From JBMSHD01 sp049416425 (lineage in GTDB: Bacteria > Pseudomonadota > Gammaproteobacteria > Francisellales > Francisellaceae), in assembly GCA_049416425.1 (NCBI GenBank), contig JBMSHD010000049.1, positions 1-15,247 on the forward strand: a DNA stretch of 15,247 bases, given 5' to 3'. Numbering within the stretch: the first letter of the stretch is position 1; each line of letters opens with the position of its first letter. Made by a program: the position numbers and the translations under genes. A model generated the notes under the pieces. It was not told the origin of the DNA and ran no database searches. It saw nothing but the letters and a program-made list of their open reading frames with translations. Shown here in pieces: positions 7,636 through 14,806 of the stretch.

Positions 7636-8844
7636 TTAGATAGCAAGACTTCGATCATATCCTACCTGATTTATCACCGATACATCATCAAAAACGCCTT
7701 CTTTTATACATAAAATTGCTTTATAAAGTTGCATGGCTGAAAAACCGGATTCGTCACGTCGATATCGATCAAACATTGTTTTAAGGACAGATTGAAACTG
7801 CTGCTGCTTTATTTCTGGAATTAAACCTTGGCGAACCATCCTGCTTTTTTCTCCATCTTGATTGATAAACTCATAATCACAACCAATAATCACCTTCTCT
7901 AAAGCAAAACAATCATTGGCAAGCAATTGTGAAAAAGGCAACCTTTTTTCTCGCTTACCATCAATATATTTTTTCAAAAAAGTATCACTTACATATTCTC
8001 TGGTATACCATTTATACTTATTGATTGGATTGAAATTTTCTTCGCTGACCAAGCTATCAAAATCAGTAAAACACAATGTGTTTCCATCCATGAGAATATT
8101 CTCCGGTTTAATATCAGCATGTACATAGCCTTGCTGATGCAACATAGCGACAATATGGGCAATTTTTTCAGCAAAATTCAATTTGGTCGCATCTTCCATA
8201 TTTTTGAAGATGGACAGATAAGCAGCAAGATTAATCCCGGCATAACGGTGAATTTCTTCAACCACCATCCATTTTCCCAAAGCATATCCAGCTACCATTT
8301 TACCAGCATTACGCCTGTGAAAGCGCCCAGGAATCTCCTCATCTTTACGAGCATGTCTTAATTTCACCGCCAGTAAACTGCCATATTTTTTATCCATCAG
8401 ATAACTCTCAGGTGTGAAAAAATTCTTTGTTTTTGCTTTAATTTTATACATTATTTGCTGTTTTGGTCTGGCAACATCAAACGCATATTTCACCTGTGAG
8501 AAGCCGCCTTCTAGCCCCATTCCTGACACAATTTGATAACGCCTGCCTCCAAAGTATATTTCATTACTCTCTAAACTCACTCTACTCTCAAAATCACCAA
8601 TTGCACAGGCAAAAAAGGCATTGATAAAATCAATAAACAACGTACGACACATTTGATGATTATCGTCATAATCTACTACCCTATAGTCCATGAACGCTTC
8701 CAGTCTACTACACAGTTTTTCATCAGGGATAAAATCTAGAGAAAGTAAAGGTTTGAGATTATAATAAAGGCTATTGAGATCTTCGCTCTGCAATTCATCT
8801 GCCTGTACTTTCAAGCGTCCTACCAATGAACTAAAATACGTCAT
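7636..8844 (-). CDS. Hanks-type Ser/Thr protein kinase-like protein of the RiPP cluster
   Basis: This 402-residue protein has an unassigned N-terminal part (1-105) and a eukaryotic-type kinase fold after it. Visible kinase features in order: glycine loop GMGLEGGFSQV (108-118); a VAIK-like IMYK with candidate ATP-binding K134; hinge WMVVEE (192-197); catalytic loop HADIKPENIL (242-251) with D244, K246 and N249; DFD (261-263) in place of DFG; and a DCFALE segment (311-316) like the usual DxxxLG helix. HAD replaces HRD. All residues needed for phosphotransfer appear present. There is no lanthionine lyase or cyclase domain, unlike LanKC/LanL enzymes. The start codon follows directly after the stop of the radical SAM gene (TAA then ATG), with a GAGGA site just upstream, so it is translationally coupled to the epimerase. 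Inferred jobs: phosphorylating Ser/Thr of the precursor, or regulating the pathway. Substrate unproven. Confidence 0.85.
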   Translation of the reverse strand: MTYFSSLVGRLKVQADELQSEDLNSLYYNLKPLLSLDFIPDEKLCSRLEAFMDYRVVDYDDNHQMCRTLFIDFINAFFACAIGDFESRVSLESNEIYFGGRRYQIVSGMGLEGGFSQVKYAFDVARPKQQIMYKIKAKTKNFFTPESYLMDKKYGSLLAVKLRHARKDEEIPGRFHRRNAGKMVAGYALGKWMVVEEIHRYAGINLAAYLSIFKNMEDATKLNFAEKIAHIVAMLHQQGYVHADIKPENILMDGNTLCFTDFDSLVSEENFNPINKYKWYTREYVSDTFLKKYIDGKREKRLPFSQLLANDCFALEKVIIGCDYEFINQDGEKSRMVRQGLIPEIKQQQFQSVLKTMFDRYRRDESGFSAMQLYKAILCIKEGVFDDVSVINQVGYDRSLAI

Positions 8845-10038
8845 TTATGTCCTCATATATTCTTGAAAACCATCTATCTTGCTGCAAAAATCCGTAAAAT
8901 TTTTAAAGTAACTTCGGGCAAAAACAATATAACCTTTGGGATTCTCAACAGAGGGCTTACAAGGAGAAACCAGTTCAATTCGTTTTTGCGGCATATTGAT
9001 TACGAATCCTGAAACACAGGCAATGCTACCATAATCCTCTGAAATATTTAATTTATTTAAATCGCCTCGGCTTGCTACTTCAAGCTGTGTCCTTTTCTCC
9101 AGAATACGTCCAGAAAGCAATTTCTTAAATCCAATAGCCTGTTTATGCTGCATTACTAACTCAATGGTAAATAAATCTTCTGCAGAAAAATACTGATGCA
9201 CCGCTTGCAGTGTTTTCAAACTTAAAATAGAGAAACGATTTGGAACAGATAAAGACTGTTGAGACATTGCTATTAATTCTTTTGTCCATGCTATATTTTT
9301 TATCGGTCTTGCTGTTGTTGTCTGAGGGAGGAAGTTGGCGATCTGATAATAATCGCGAGTGAATTTCAGATAGTCTGGATTATCTGAAGGATCACTTGCC
9401 CAATAGCAGAAACCCGTCTGCAGTGCAACAGCACCAAAACGCTCCGACAAAAACAGTAATATTGAGCGCCACAGACGACTATTTTGTTCATCGTAAGCAT
9501 AGTAACCTTTAAAACTTGCCGCAGATACGCCACAAAACCAACAACCAACGGAGCAACCATCGCTTAATTCAAAAGCGAAACACGGGTGTGTAATCTGATA
9601 AGGGCTTGTTTGAAGCTCGTCATTACAACGACTGATTTGAACTTCACGCCAAAACCCAAATAAATGGCTCTGTAGCTGCTCTTGCAATCGGCTCTGTCTC
9701 AATGTTCGATGTGATTTCAAATGCTGCAAATGTCGATGCCATTGGTAGGCCAAGGGCGCGGTCTCAGATTCAGCATAACTGTCTTGCAAATGTTGATAGT
9801 CCTGATGCCAAATTGTTCTTAGCTGTCCTATATCTATTTCGATGCCATAGGCAAGCGCTATAAGCTCTTTATTAGCAGGCGACTTTGCCAGTAGCTGACG
9901 AAAATCAGCATCACCATACCAGCACTCAATAAAGCGTTTACAATGCGCCAACTCATGTCTTCTGCGGGGAGTCAACCCTTCAATATAATCAGCGTAGATA
10001 TTCGAAAGAGTATTATTGACAGAACTAAGTTCATTCAC
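8845..10038 (-). CDS. Radical SAM peptide epimerase, PoyD-like (RiPP maturation)
   Basis: The 397-residue product carries the radical SAM cluster motif CSVGCWFC (C162, C166, C169) inside FELSDGCSVGCWFCGVSA. The C-terminal block ACVSGFVINM...ELVSPCKPS...GY (340-370) resembles that of PoyD-type RiPP epimerases, which turn L- into D-amino acids in NHLP- or Nif11-leader precursors. Such enzymes abstract the alpha hydrogen with a 5'-deoxyadenosyl radical and return a hydrogen from a cysteine; C341 and C360 are candidates for that donor. Residues 1-150 are a family-type N-terminal extension that may recognise the leader. The start is GTG at 10038, nine bases after the precursor stop codon; the nearby ATG at 10040 is closed at once by TGA. 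The position between precursor and kinase fits a modifying enzyme. The family call rests on recalled motifs, not on a search. Confidence 0.85.
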   Translation of the reverse strand: MNELSSVNNTLSNIYADYIEGLTPRRRHELAHCKRFIECWYGDADFRQLLAKSPANKELIALAYGIEIDIGQLRTIWHQDYQHLQDSYAESETAPLAYQWHRHLQHLKSHRTLRQSRLQEQLQSHLFGFWREVQISRCNDELQTSPYQITHPCFAFELSDGCSVGCWFCGVSAASFKGYYAYDEQNSRLWRSILLFLSERFGAVALQTGFCYWASDPSDNPDYLKFTRDYYQIANFLPQTTTARPIKNIAWTKELIAMSQQSLSVPNRFSILSLKTLQAVHQYFSAEDLFTIELVMQHKQAIGFKKLLSGRILEKRTQLEVASRGDLNKLNISEDYGSIACVSGFVINMPQKRIELVSPCKPSVENPKGYIVFARSYFKNFTDFCSKIDGFQEYMRT

Positions 10039-10047
10039 ATCACAGCT

Positions 10048-10305
10048 CTAAAAGCTACTCATACCGGAGGCATCTGCTCCACCATTTGATGCTGTTGTGC
10101 TCGTCATTCCACTCAGAACGCTATTTGCACCTGATGTAATATCACTCCACACCCCAGCACCAGCGATTTTTTTAGCCACATTCTCTGGCAGATCTTCAGG
10201 GTTTATGCCATGCTCTTTTAGTGTTGCTGCCGGTGATTTAATAAATTGCTGTTTAAGATCATTGTCACTTTTTAGTTGTTTTTCAAATTCAACCCATGTT
10301 GCCAT
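10048..10305 (-). CDS. NHLP-related RiPP precursor peptide
   Basis: An 85-residue precursor. Residues 1-51 form a charged, helix-prone leader (MATWVEFEKQL...FIKSPAATLKEHGI...LPENVAKKIAGAG), of the NHLP-related/Nif11-like kind. The C39 site is best placed after GA (residues 49-50), which puts I47 at -4 and L39 at -12 as in double-glycine leaders; cutting after G51 is the alternative. The core is 34-35 residues, GVWSDITSG onward to GMSSF, with 9 Ser and 4 Thr, no Cys, and only Asp for charge. Without Cys, lanthionines or thioethers cannot form. The frame contains ATGs at 10320, 10311 and 10305; the last was chosen because AGGAGA lies six bases upstream of it. The epimerase gene follows nine bases later, and the exporter genes are divergent. 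Confidence 0.88.
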   Translation of the reverse strand: MATWVEFEKQLKSDNDLKQQFIKSPAATLKEHGINPEDLPENVAKKIAGAGVWSDITSGANSVLSGMTSTTASNGGADASGMSSF

Positions 10306-10311
10306 GCCCAT

Positions 10312-10317
10312 TCTCCT
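10312..10317 (-). promoter_or_regulatory. Strong ribosome binding site of the precursor gene
   Basis: AGGAGA on the minus strand is spaced six bases from the ATG at 10305. It is the best ribosome site seen in the cluster, as expected for a precursor needed in excess over its enzymes. It overlaps the two earlier in-frame ATGs and argues against them as starts. Confidence 0.75.
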
Positions 10318-10347
10318 CATGTCTTATTTATTAATTTACTCCATATA

Positions 10348-10473
10348 TCACTCGTCATTTGCGCTGAATTTACCATAAGATAAAGTCACCACACCAAAGT
10401 TTTTAATAGATAACTCATCAAGTTTCCAGCCTAAATCACCAGCAAAATGTCTGAATTTAAGACTATTTTTCAT
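10348..10473 (-). CDS. Possible small ORF, 41 residues, or gene remnant
   Basis: An ATG at 10473 opens 41 codons ending in TGA: a product starting MKNSLKFRHFAGDLGWKLDE and ending GKFSANDE. It is too short for routine ORF lists. No ribosome site precedes the ATG, and a stop lies three codons upstream in frame. Composition looks protein-like (amphipathic, charged). It has neither the precursor's leader pattern nor Cys. It could be a small peptide, a second unrelated product, or the remnant of an upstream gene such as the N-terminal part of a regulator. Function unknown, and it may not be translated. Confidence 0.25.
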   Translation of the reverse strand: MKNSLKFRHFAGDLGWKLDELSIKNFGVVTLSYGKFSANDE

Positions 10474-10497
10474 TAAAAATCAGACATGTTATTAAGT
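10447..10497. repeat. Nested inverted repeat in the divergent control region
   Basis: The outer arms are atgtctga (10447-10454) and tcagacat (10490-10497). Inside lies a second stem, attttt/aaaaat around a catt loop (about 10465-10480). The left arm also holds gtct...agac half-sites. It may be an operator for a dimeric regulator or, if transcribed, a leader hairpin. Confidence 0.5.
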
Positions 10498-10635
10498 GTA
10501 GAACAAAAAAAATAACGAGTCAAAACGAATGTTAGCACCGACCACTTTCCATTATGAGGCAGATAATTTCTGGTGTTTTCAGGAATCTGATATAAACTTT
10601 AGAAAAGTGGAAACTCAATGCTTTAGTAGATAACC

Positions 10636-11892
10636 ATGGTTAAAAAAAAACATCATGATTCCACTTCAAATGCTGATCAAACATCTTCTTTTACCCTGAT
10701 ACCGTTTAGAAAAATTTTACTATTAATATTCTTTTTTATCCTTCTTTTTATCTTTCTTATCTGGAGCTTATCAGGAACGATAGATTCAACAGTTAAAGGA
10801 AAGGGAGTTATCCTATCGGGAACACAATACCGCTTATATAACGTCACAAGTCAGGGAGATGGCACTATTAACAAACTTCTGATTTTCCCTGGAAAGCATG
10901 TCATAAAAGGCGAGATAATCGCTACTTTAAGCACTCCTGTTTTAAATCAAAAAATTAAAAATCAGCGCCATTATATTGAAAAGCTTTCTCAGCAAAAAGA
11001 AAGCTTGACGGCACTGTTTGAGAAGAAGACCAAAGCGGCCGACCACTACTACCAGTTACTGGAAAAGGATCAGCATAGCAAAGAAATTTACACCAAAGAA
11101 TATGAAAATTATCTGCTGAAGTTACTCAAAGATCTGGATCAGCTCTATAAAAAAGGGTATATCACACTTCCGGAATTTGAAACCTACCGTCAGGAGTATT
11201 ATACCGTTCGCAATGCTTTGCAGCTCGATCGTGATAGCCAATTTAAGTTTGAGCTCATCAAGTATCAAACAGATATTGAGAGAGACAGCGCCCTTGAGAG
11301 AATGACATTGAATCTCATGTCTGCTGAAAATACACTTAATAATCTATTGACAGAAAAGAAAGAAAGATCGCAAATCATAGCACCGCACAGTGGGCTTATT
11401 ATTTCTGTATTAAGTGCAATTGGAAAGTATGTCAAAACCGGAGAATCTATCGCTAATATCAGCCCTCAGTCGAGTTCTCGCTTTGTCTTTGCCCTATTTG
11501 AGGCAAGCAATGGTAAAAAACTCCAACCCGGCATGAGCGCTTACATCTCACCAGACTATATAAACCCTTATCAATATGGTCGTATTCATGGCAGCGTTAT
11601 CCGTATCTCCAGCTATCCACTATCCTCGCTAGACATACTTGCCCAGATTCATAATCCAAGCTGGCTGGCACTTTTAGGTTACCAGAATCAAGCCATGTTT
11701 TTAGCCCTGATTAAACTAGACACCAATAGCAATACCTATTCTGGACTTTCCTGGACTTCAGGAGAAGGACCTGACAATAAAATCACACCTGGATCCTTTG
11801 CAGAAATCTCCGTTACTGTTAAAAAACAAGCGCCAATTTCATTAGCACTTCCCGTGTTTAAATGGTTATTTCATGAGGATAAGTCAGCATGA
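10636..11892 (+). CDS. HlyD-family membrane fusion protein of the NHLM exporter
   Basis: This 418-residue periplasmic adaptor links an inner-membrane ABC exporter to an outer-membrane channel such as TolC. It shows a short cytoplasmic tail rich in Lys/Ser, one membrane helix at about 28-47, a first lipoyl half around 75-105 (GTINKLLIFPGKHVIKGEIIATL), a long coiled-coil region (about 110-245) with many Lys/Glu/Gln, a second lipoyl half (IIAPHSGLIISVL...GKYVKTGESIANI, 249-276), and beta-rich C-terminal parts. The next gene, a C39-peptidase ABC transporter, starts within its stop codon (ATGA overlap). This order, adaptor then peptidase/ABC then second ABC, is that of NHLM-type export operons. 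No strong ribosome site is seen before the ATG at 10636. No outer-membrane channel gene is in the window. Confidence 0.88.
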   Translation: MVKKKHHDSTSNADQTSSFTLIPFRKILLLIFFFILLFIFLIWSLSGTIDSTVKGKGVILSGTQYRLYNVTSQGDGTINKLLIFPGKHVIKGEIIATLSTPVLNQKIKNQRHYIEKLSQQKESLTALFEKKTKAADHYYQLLEKDQHSKEIYTKEYENYLLKLLKDLDQLYKKGYITLPEFETYRQEYYTVRNALQLDRDSQFKFELIKYQTDIERDSALERMTLNLMSAENTLNNLLTEKKERSQIIAPHSGLIISVLSAIGKYVKTGESIANISPQSSSRFVFALFEASNGKKLQPGMSAYISPDYINPYQYGRIHGSVIRISSYPLSSLDILAQIHNPSWLALLGYQNQAMFLALIKLDTNSNTYSGLSWTSGEGPDNKITPGSFAEISVTVKKQAPISLALPVFKWLFHEDKSA

Positions 11893-14039
11893 GAAAACCA
11901 TTTAGAAAACGTGTTCCCACTATTATTCAGTTGGAGAAAACCGAATGCGGTGCGGCATCACTGACCATGATTCTGCACTATTATGGTCGCCAGATTGCCC
12001 TGGAGAAGATGCGTATAGATTGTAGCGTATCCAGAGATGGTGCCAATGCAGATAACATCATTAAAGCCGCCACCAGGCACGGTCTTGATGCAAAACTCAG
12101 CTGCCTGGATGAAAAAGCCCTGTTGGGCATAAAAAAGCCATGCATTATTTTCTGGAAAAAAAGCCATTTTATGGTATTTGAGCAATTTAGCCATGGTTTT
12201 TATTTTGTCAATGATCCGGCAAAAGGACGTCAGCGCATAAAGGCTTCTGATTTTAAAAAACACTTTTCCCAATTTGTCATTACACTTGAACCAAATAATG
12301 ATTTCACACCACTGAAACAACCCAATCGGGTTTTGGCAATTTTGCGAGCCATGATGTTGAAAAAAGATCGAAATACGATTCTATTTATCGTCTTAGCTGC
12401 ATTTATGCTCTGTATTCCAACCTTAACATTGCCGATATTAAGCCAGCTTTTTATTGATCATTATTTAATTGACAATCAATGGGATTGGGCAGTGGTCATC
12501 ATTATTGCCATGTGCATTTTTTTTCTGCTTGATATCAGTTTATTGTGGCTAAAAAAAATCATCTTAAAACGCTTTGAACTCTATGTTTCCACGCGTATCA
12601 ATGTGCAATTAATTGCAAAGATATTACAGCTGCCAATGTCATTTTTCAATCAGCGTTATAACGGTGATCTTCTGTCACGTTTTCGTTCTGGACGCAATCT
12701 GGCTAATATTATTTCTGGCAAACTTGGCAACCTTACATTATCATTGATTCAGGTTATTTTATATTTTGCCGTCATGCTGGCCTATAACTGGCTGTTGACC
12801 TTAATCACCCTGTTTTTTTGCCTCCTTAATGTCGCAATTTACTACCTTGCCAAGGCAAGGCGTTATGACTTAAATCTGGCAAGCAAACAAAATAATGGTC
12901 TGCTGCTATCGGCAACCTTAAATACCATAAATACCATGACTTCGATTAAACTTGCCGGCGCTGATGACTATAGTTTTCAGCAATGGCAACAAAAATTATA
13001 CAACAACTTAAAAAGCACACAACGTCTGCGCTATCTCAATATCTCTTTAACAATCATTCCACAAACGCTCAATGCCTTGGCAGAATGCCTTCTACTATTG
13101 TGTGCGGTTTATTTCGGCATTCACGGTGTCTTAAGTGTTGGGCAAATCGTGGCATTTATGGCCATCTACCACCTGGTAATGCAACCGGTAATGAATCTGG
13201 TCAAGCTTGGTGATAAAATTCAATCCCTTGAAGCGGATATTTTTCGAATTAATGATATCTATAATTACAAATGCCCGCCAAAGCCATCCACACAGCATGC
13301 CCCGACAGCGTTTAAGGGTGAGCTTACTATTAAAGATCTTTATTTCCGCTATAACCCATCTGCGTCGTATTTGCTACAAGGGATAAATCTTACTGTTCCA
13401 GCCGGACAAAGAATCGCCTTTGTTGGGCTCTCAGGTAGCGGTAAAAGCACACTGGCAAAACTGATCGCCTCTTTGGAGCATCCTCAAAAAGGGCAAATCT
13501 TCATCGATGGCATTGACCTGGAACAGCTTAATTGTTACGAAGCCAGCCATTTGATCCATTTTGTCGGACAGCACCATTATCTCTTTGAAGCGACGGCAAG
13601 AGATAATCTCACCTTCTGGGATCAACGCTATGATGATGTCACGCTGACCAATGCCACGCAAAAGGCTCATATTTTTGAGATGCTAAAAAAACGCAAACAT
13701 GGTCTAGATACATCTGTTGAAGAGGCAGGAATGAACTTCAGTGGTGGGCAACGCCAGAGACTGGAAATAGCACGAACACTCGTTGAAGAGACTAAAATTA
13801 TTATTCTGGATGAGGCCACAAGTTCTCTTGATCCAGCGCTTGAAGTGGCTATTGATCAAGAAATTCGTAAGCTAGCCATCACCACAATTCTCATATCACA
13901 TCGCCTTAACACGATCAAAGATGCCGAGCGGATCGTTGTTTTTGATCAAGGCAAAATTATCGATGTTGGGCGACATAATGACCTAATATCACGCTGTGAA
14001 ATCTATAAACAATTAATTACAGAAGAGGCTCAACAATGA
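11889..14039 (+). CDS. C39 peptidase-containing ABC transporter (NHLM type)
   Basis: This 716-residue bifunctional exporter cuts double-glycine-type leaders and transports the core. The N-terminal C39 papain-like domain (1-135) has the oxyanion Q14, nucleophile C20 (QLEKTECGAASL), H93 (SHFMVFE) and D109 (NDPAKG). The membrane domain spans about 160-440. The ATPase domain has Walker A GLSGSGKST (513-521), signature FSGGQ (617-621), Walker B IIILDE with E642 as catalytic base, and H-loop H671. All catalytic residues are present, so it looks functional. The start overlaps the adaptor gene stop and its own stop overlaps the next start (both ATGA), making a tightly coupled operon. Its likely client is the NHLP-related precursor encoded divergently. 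It is the only complete ABC protein visible in the cluster and could drive export alone with the adaptor. Confidence 0.93.
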   Translation: MRKPFRKRVPTIIQLEKTECGAASLTMILHYYGRQIALEKMRIDCSVSRDGANADNIIKAATRHGLDAKLSCLDEKALLGIKKPCIIFWKKSHFMVFEQFSHGFYFVNDPAKGRQRIKASDFKKHFSQFVITLEPNNDFTPLKQPNRVLAILRAMMLKKDRNTILFIVLAAFMLCIPTLTLPILSQLFIDHYLIDNQWDWAVVIIIAMCIFFLLDISLLWLKKIILKRFELYVSTRINVQLIAKILQLPMSFFNQRYNGDLLSRFRSGRNLANIISGKLGNLTLSLIQVILYFAVMLAYNWLLTLITLFFCLLNVAIYYLAKARRYDLNLASKQNNGLLLSATLNTINTMTSIKLAGADDYSFQQWQQKLYNNLKSTQRLRYLNISLTIIPQTLNALAECLLLLCAVYFGIHGVLSVGQIVAFMAIYHLVMQPVMNLVKLGDKIQSLEADIFRINDIYNYKCPPKPSTQHAPTAFKGELTIKDLYFRYNPSASYLLQGINLTVPAGQRIAFVGLSGSGKSTLAKLIASLEHPQKGQIFIDGIDLEQLNCYEASHLIHFVGQHHYLFEATARDNLTFWDQRYDDVTLTNATQKAHIFEMLKKRKHGLDTSVEEAGMNFSGGQRQRLEIARTLVEETKIIILDEATSSLDPALEVAIDQEIRKLAITTILISHRLNTIKDAERIVVFDQGKIIDVGRHNDLISRCEIYKQLITEEAQQ

Positions 14040-14506
14040 CGTATACTTATGGTGACAGCCCTCTTGGAGAAAATGATCTCAAACATTACCAGAGTCTTAC
14101 TGCTGGGTTTGCTGATTTATTGATCAACATCAATGGGCAATGGCATCATCTTTATCAATTTCATCATGGTGAAATCATTCCTCCAATGAGCAATATAGGA
14201 AAACGGCTATTACTTAAATTAAGCTTCAAGGCCATATTAATCCAAATCGACAAACAGCAGGCATTAGCTAAACCGAAGGAATTAAAGCCCTTTCTAACGC
14301 GTTTATCAATTAATATTTCCACATTAAAAGATGATACGGAATTTTCACAAAACTTTAAACAATTTACTGATTTGCAAACCAACAGAATCAATGAAAAACA
14401 AATTAAACACAATCATAAGCTGGTGCAAGATCCATTGATTGATGATTATCAGCAAATTCAAACACAACGTTATATCGAGCAAAGCACTCAATCGCTGCGA
14501 GACATG

Positions 14507-14795
14507 GAGAGCGGAACGCGAGGTCGAGTAGACCCGGGTAGTCTTGCGCTGTAAACAGCAAGCGACGTGCCGTAGGCGCCAGAGCGAAGTCTGTGAAACA
14601 GCTTGTACCCAAGGCGTAGAGTAGAATCGGAGACAGTTGCCTGCTCGGAATGAACGCAGTGAATTTGTGAAGGTATGCTGGCGAGGCGGACGTCCCGGGC
14701 AAAATTTATGCCGCCGAGGATAGCCGATTCGATTTTGTATATGGATATACAAAATCTATTATGAGGCCCGAGGCACCCAGTAAGGAATTTACATG
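14507..14795. mobile_element. GC-rich structured insertion, MITE-like or repeat-element type
   Basis: About 289 bases of clearly GC-richer sequence interrupt an AT-rich coding gene. Five-base direct repeats, acatg, occur at 14502-14506 and 14791-14795, and could be a target duplication. However, removing 289 bases does not restore the frame, so the true ends may differ by a few bases. Inside are a long-range stem (14531-14543 with 14689-14700, CCCGGG core), small hairpins (gctgtaaacagc at 14548-14559), a repeated gagtaga (14526-14532, 14619-14625) and a perfect 26-base palindrome near the right end. It encodes no recognisable protein; the plus strand is full of stops and the minus strand has none in 14511-14702. 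Family not recognised. It is best viewed as a non-autonomous repeat element or structured RNA. Confidence 0.55.
14731..14756. repeat. Perfect 26-base palindrome inside the insertion
   Basis: gattttgtatat is followed by gg and its exact reverse complement atatacaaaatc. It sits about 40 bases from the right end of the inserted block. It may be an element-end recognition site, a protein operator or an RNA hairpin. No T-run follows, so it is not a simple terminator. Confidence 0.8.
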
Positions 14796-14806
14796 TCGAG
14801 CTGATG
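14782..14806 (+). promoter_or_regulatory. Ribosome site with minicistron and TGATG restart at insertion exit
   Basis: AAGGA at 14782-14786 is spaced six bases from an ATG at 14793, which opens only ATG TCG AGC TGA. That TGA overlaps the ATG at 14804 (TGATG), in the frame of the downstream transporter fragment. The layout could allow translation to restart after the insertion. No evidence that it is used. Confidence 0.35.

Larger units (their letters stand above)
10306..10635. promoter_or_regulatory. Divergent control region between precursor operon and export operon
   Basis: This 330-base AT-rich stretch must hold the promoters of both divergent operons. It contains a nested inverted repeat at 10447-10497 and a spaced inverted repeat ccacttt/aaagtgg (10542-10548 and 10604-10610), the right arm of which ends 25 bases before the hlyD-type start. 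A possible 41-residue ORF on the minus strand lies inside it. No regulator gene occurs in the window and no confident -35/-10 pair could be placed. The promoter role is inferred from gene layout. Confidence 0.55.

Noticed and set aside
7636..10305. Lanthipeptide cluster
   Set aside because: The core has no Cys, and the kinase protein has no lyase or cyclase part, so lanthionine formation is not supported.
14731..14756. LexA (SOS) box
   Set aside because: The palindrome lacks the ctgt...acag ends required for a gammaproteobacterial LexA site and is not in front of a gene of the usual kind.
14507..14803. Group II or group I self-splicing intron
   Set aside because: No GTGYG-type 5' end, no domain V-like hairpin and no group I core elements were found by eye. 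Removing the block between the acatg repeats would also leave the wrong frame. A new intron type is not excluded but not supported.
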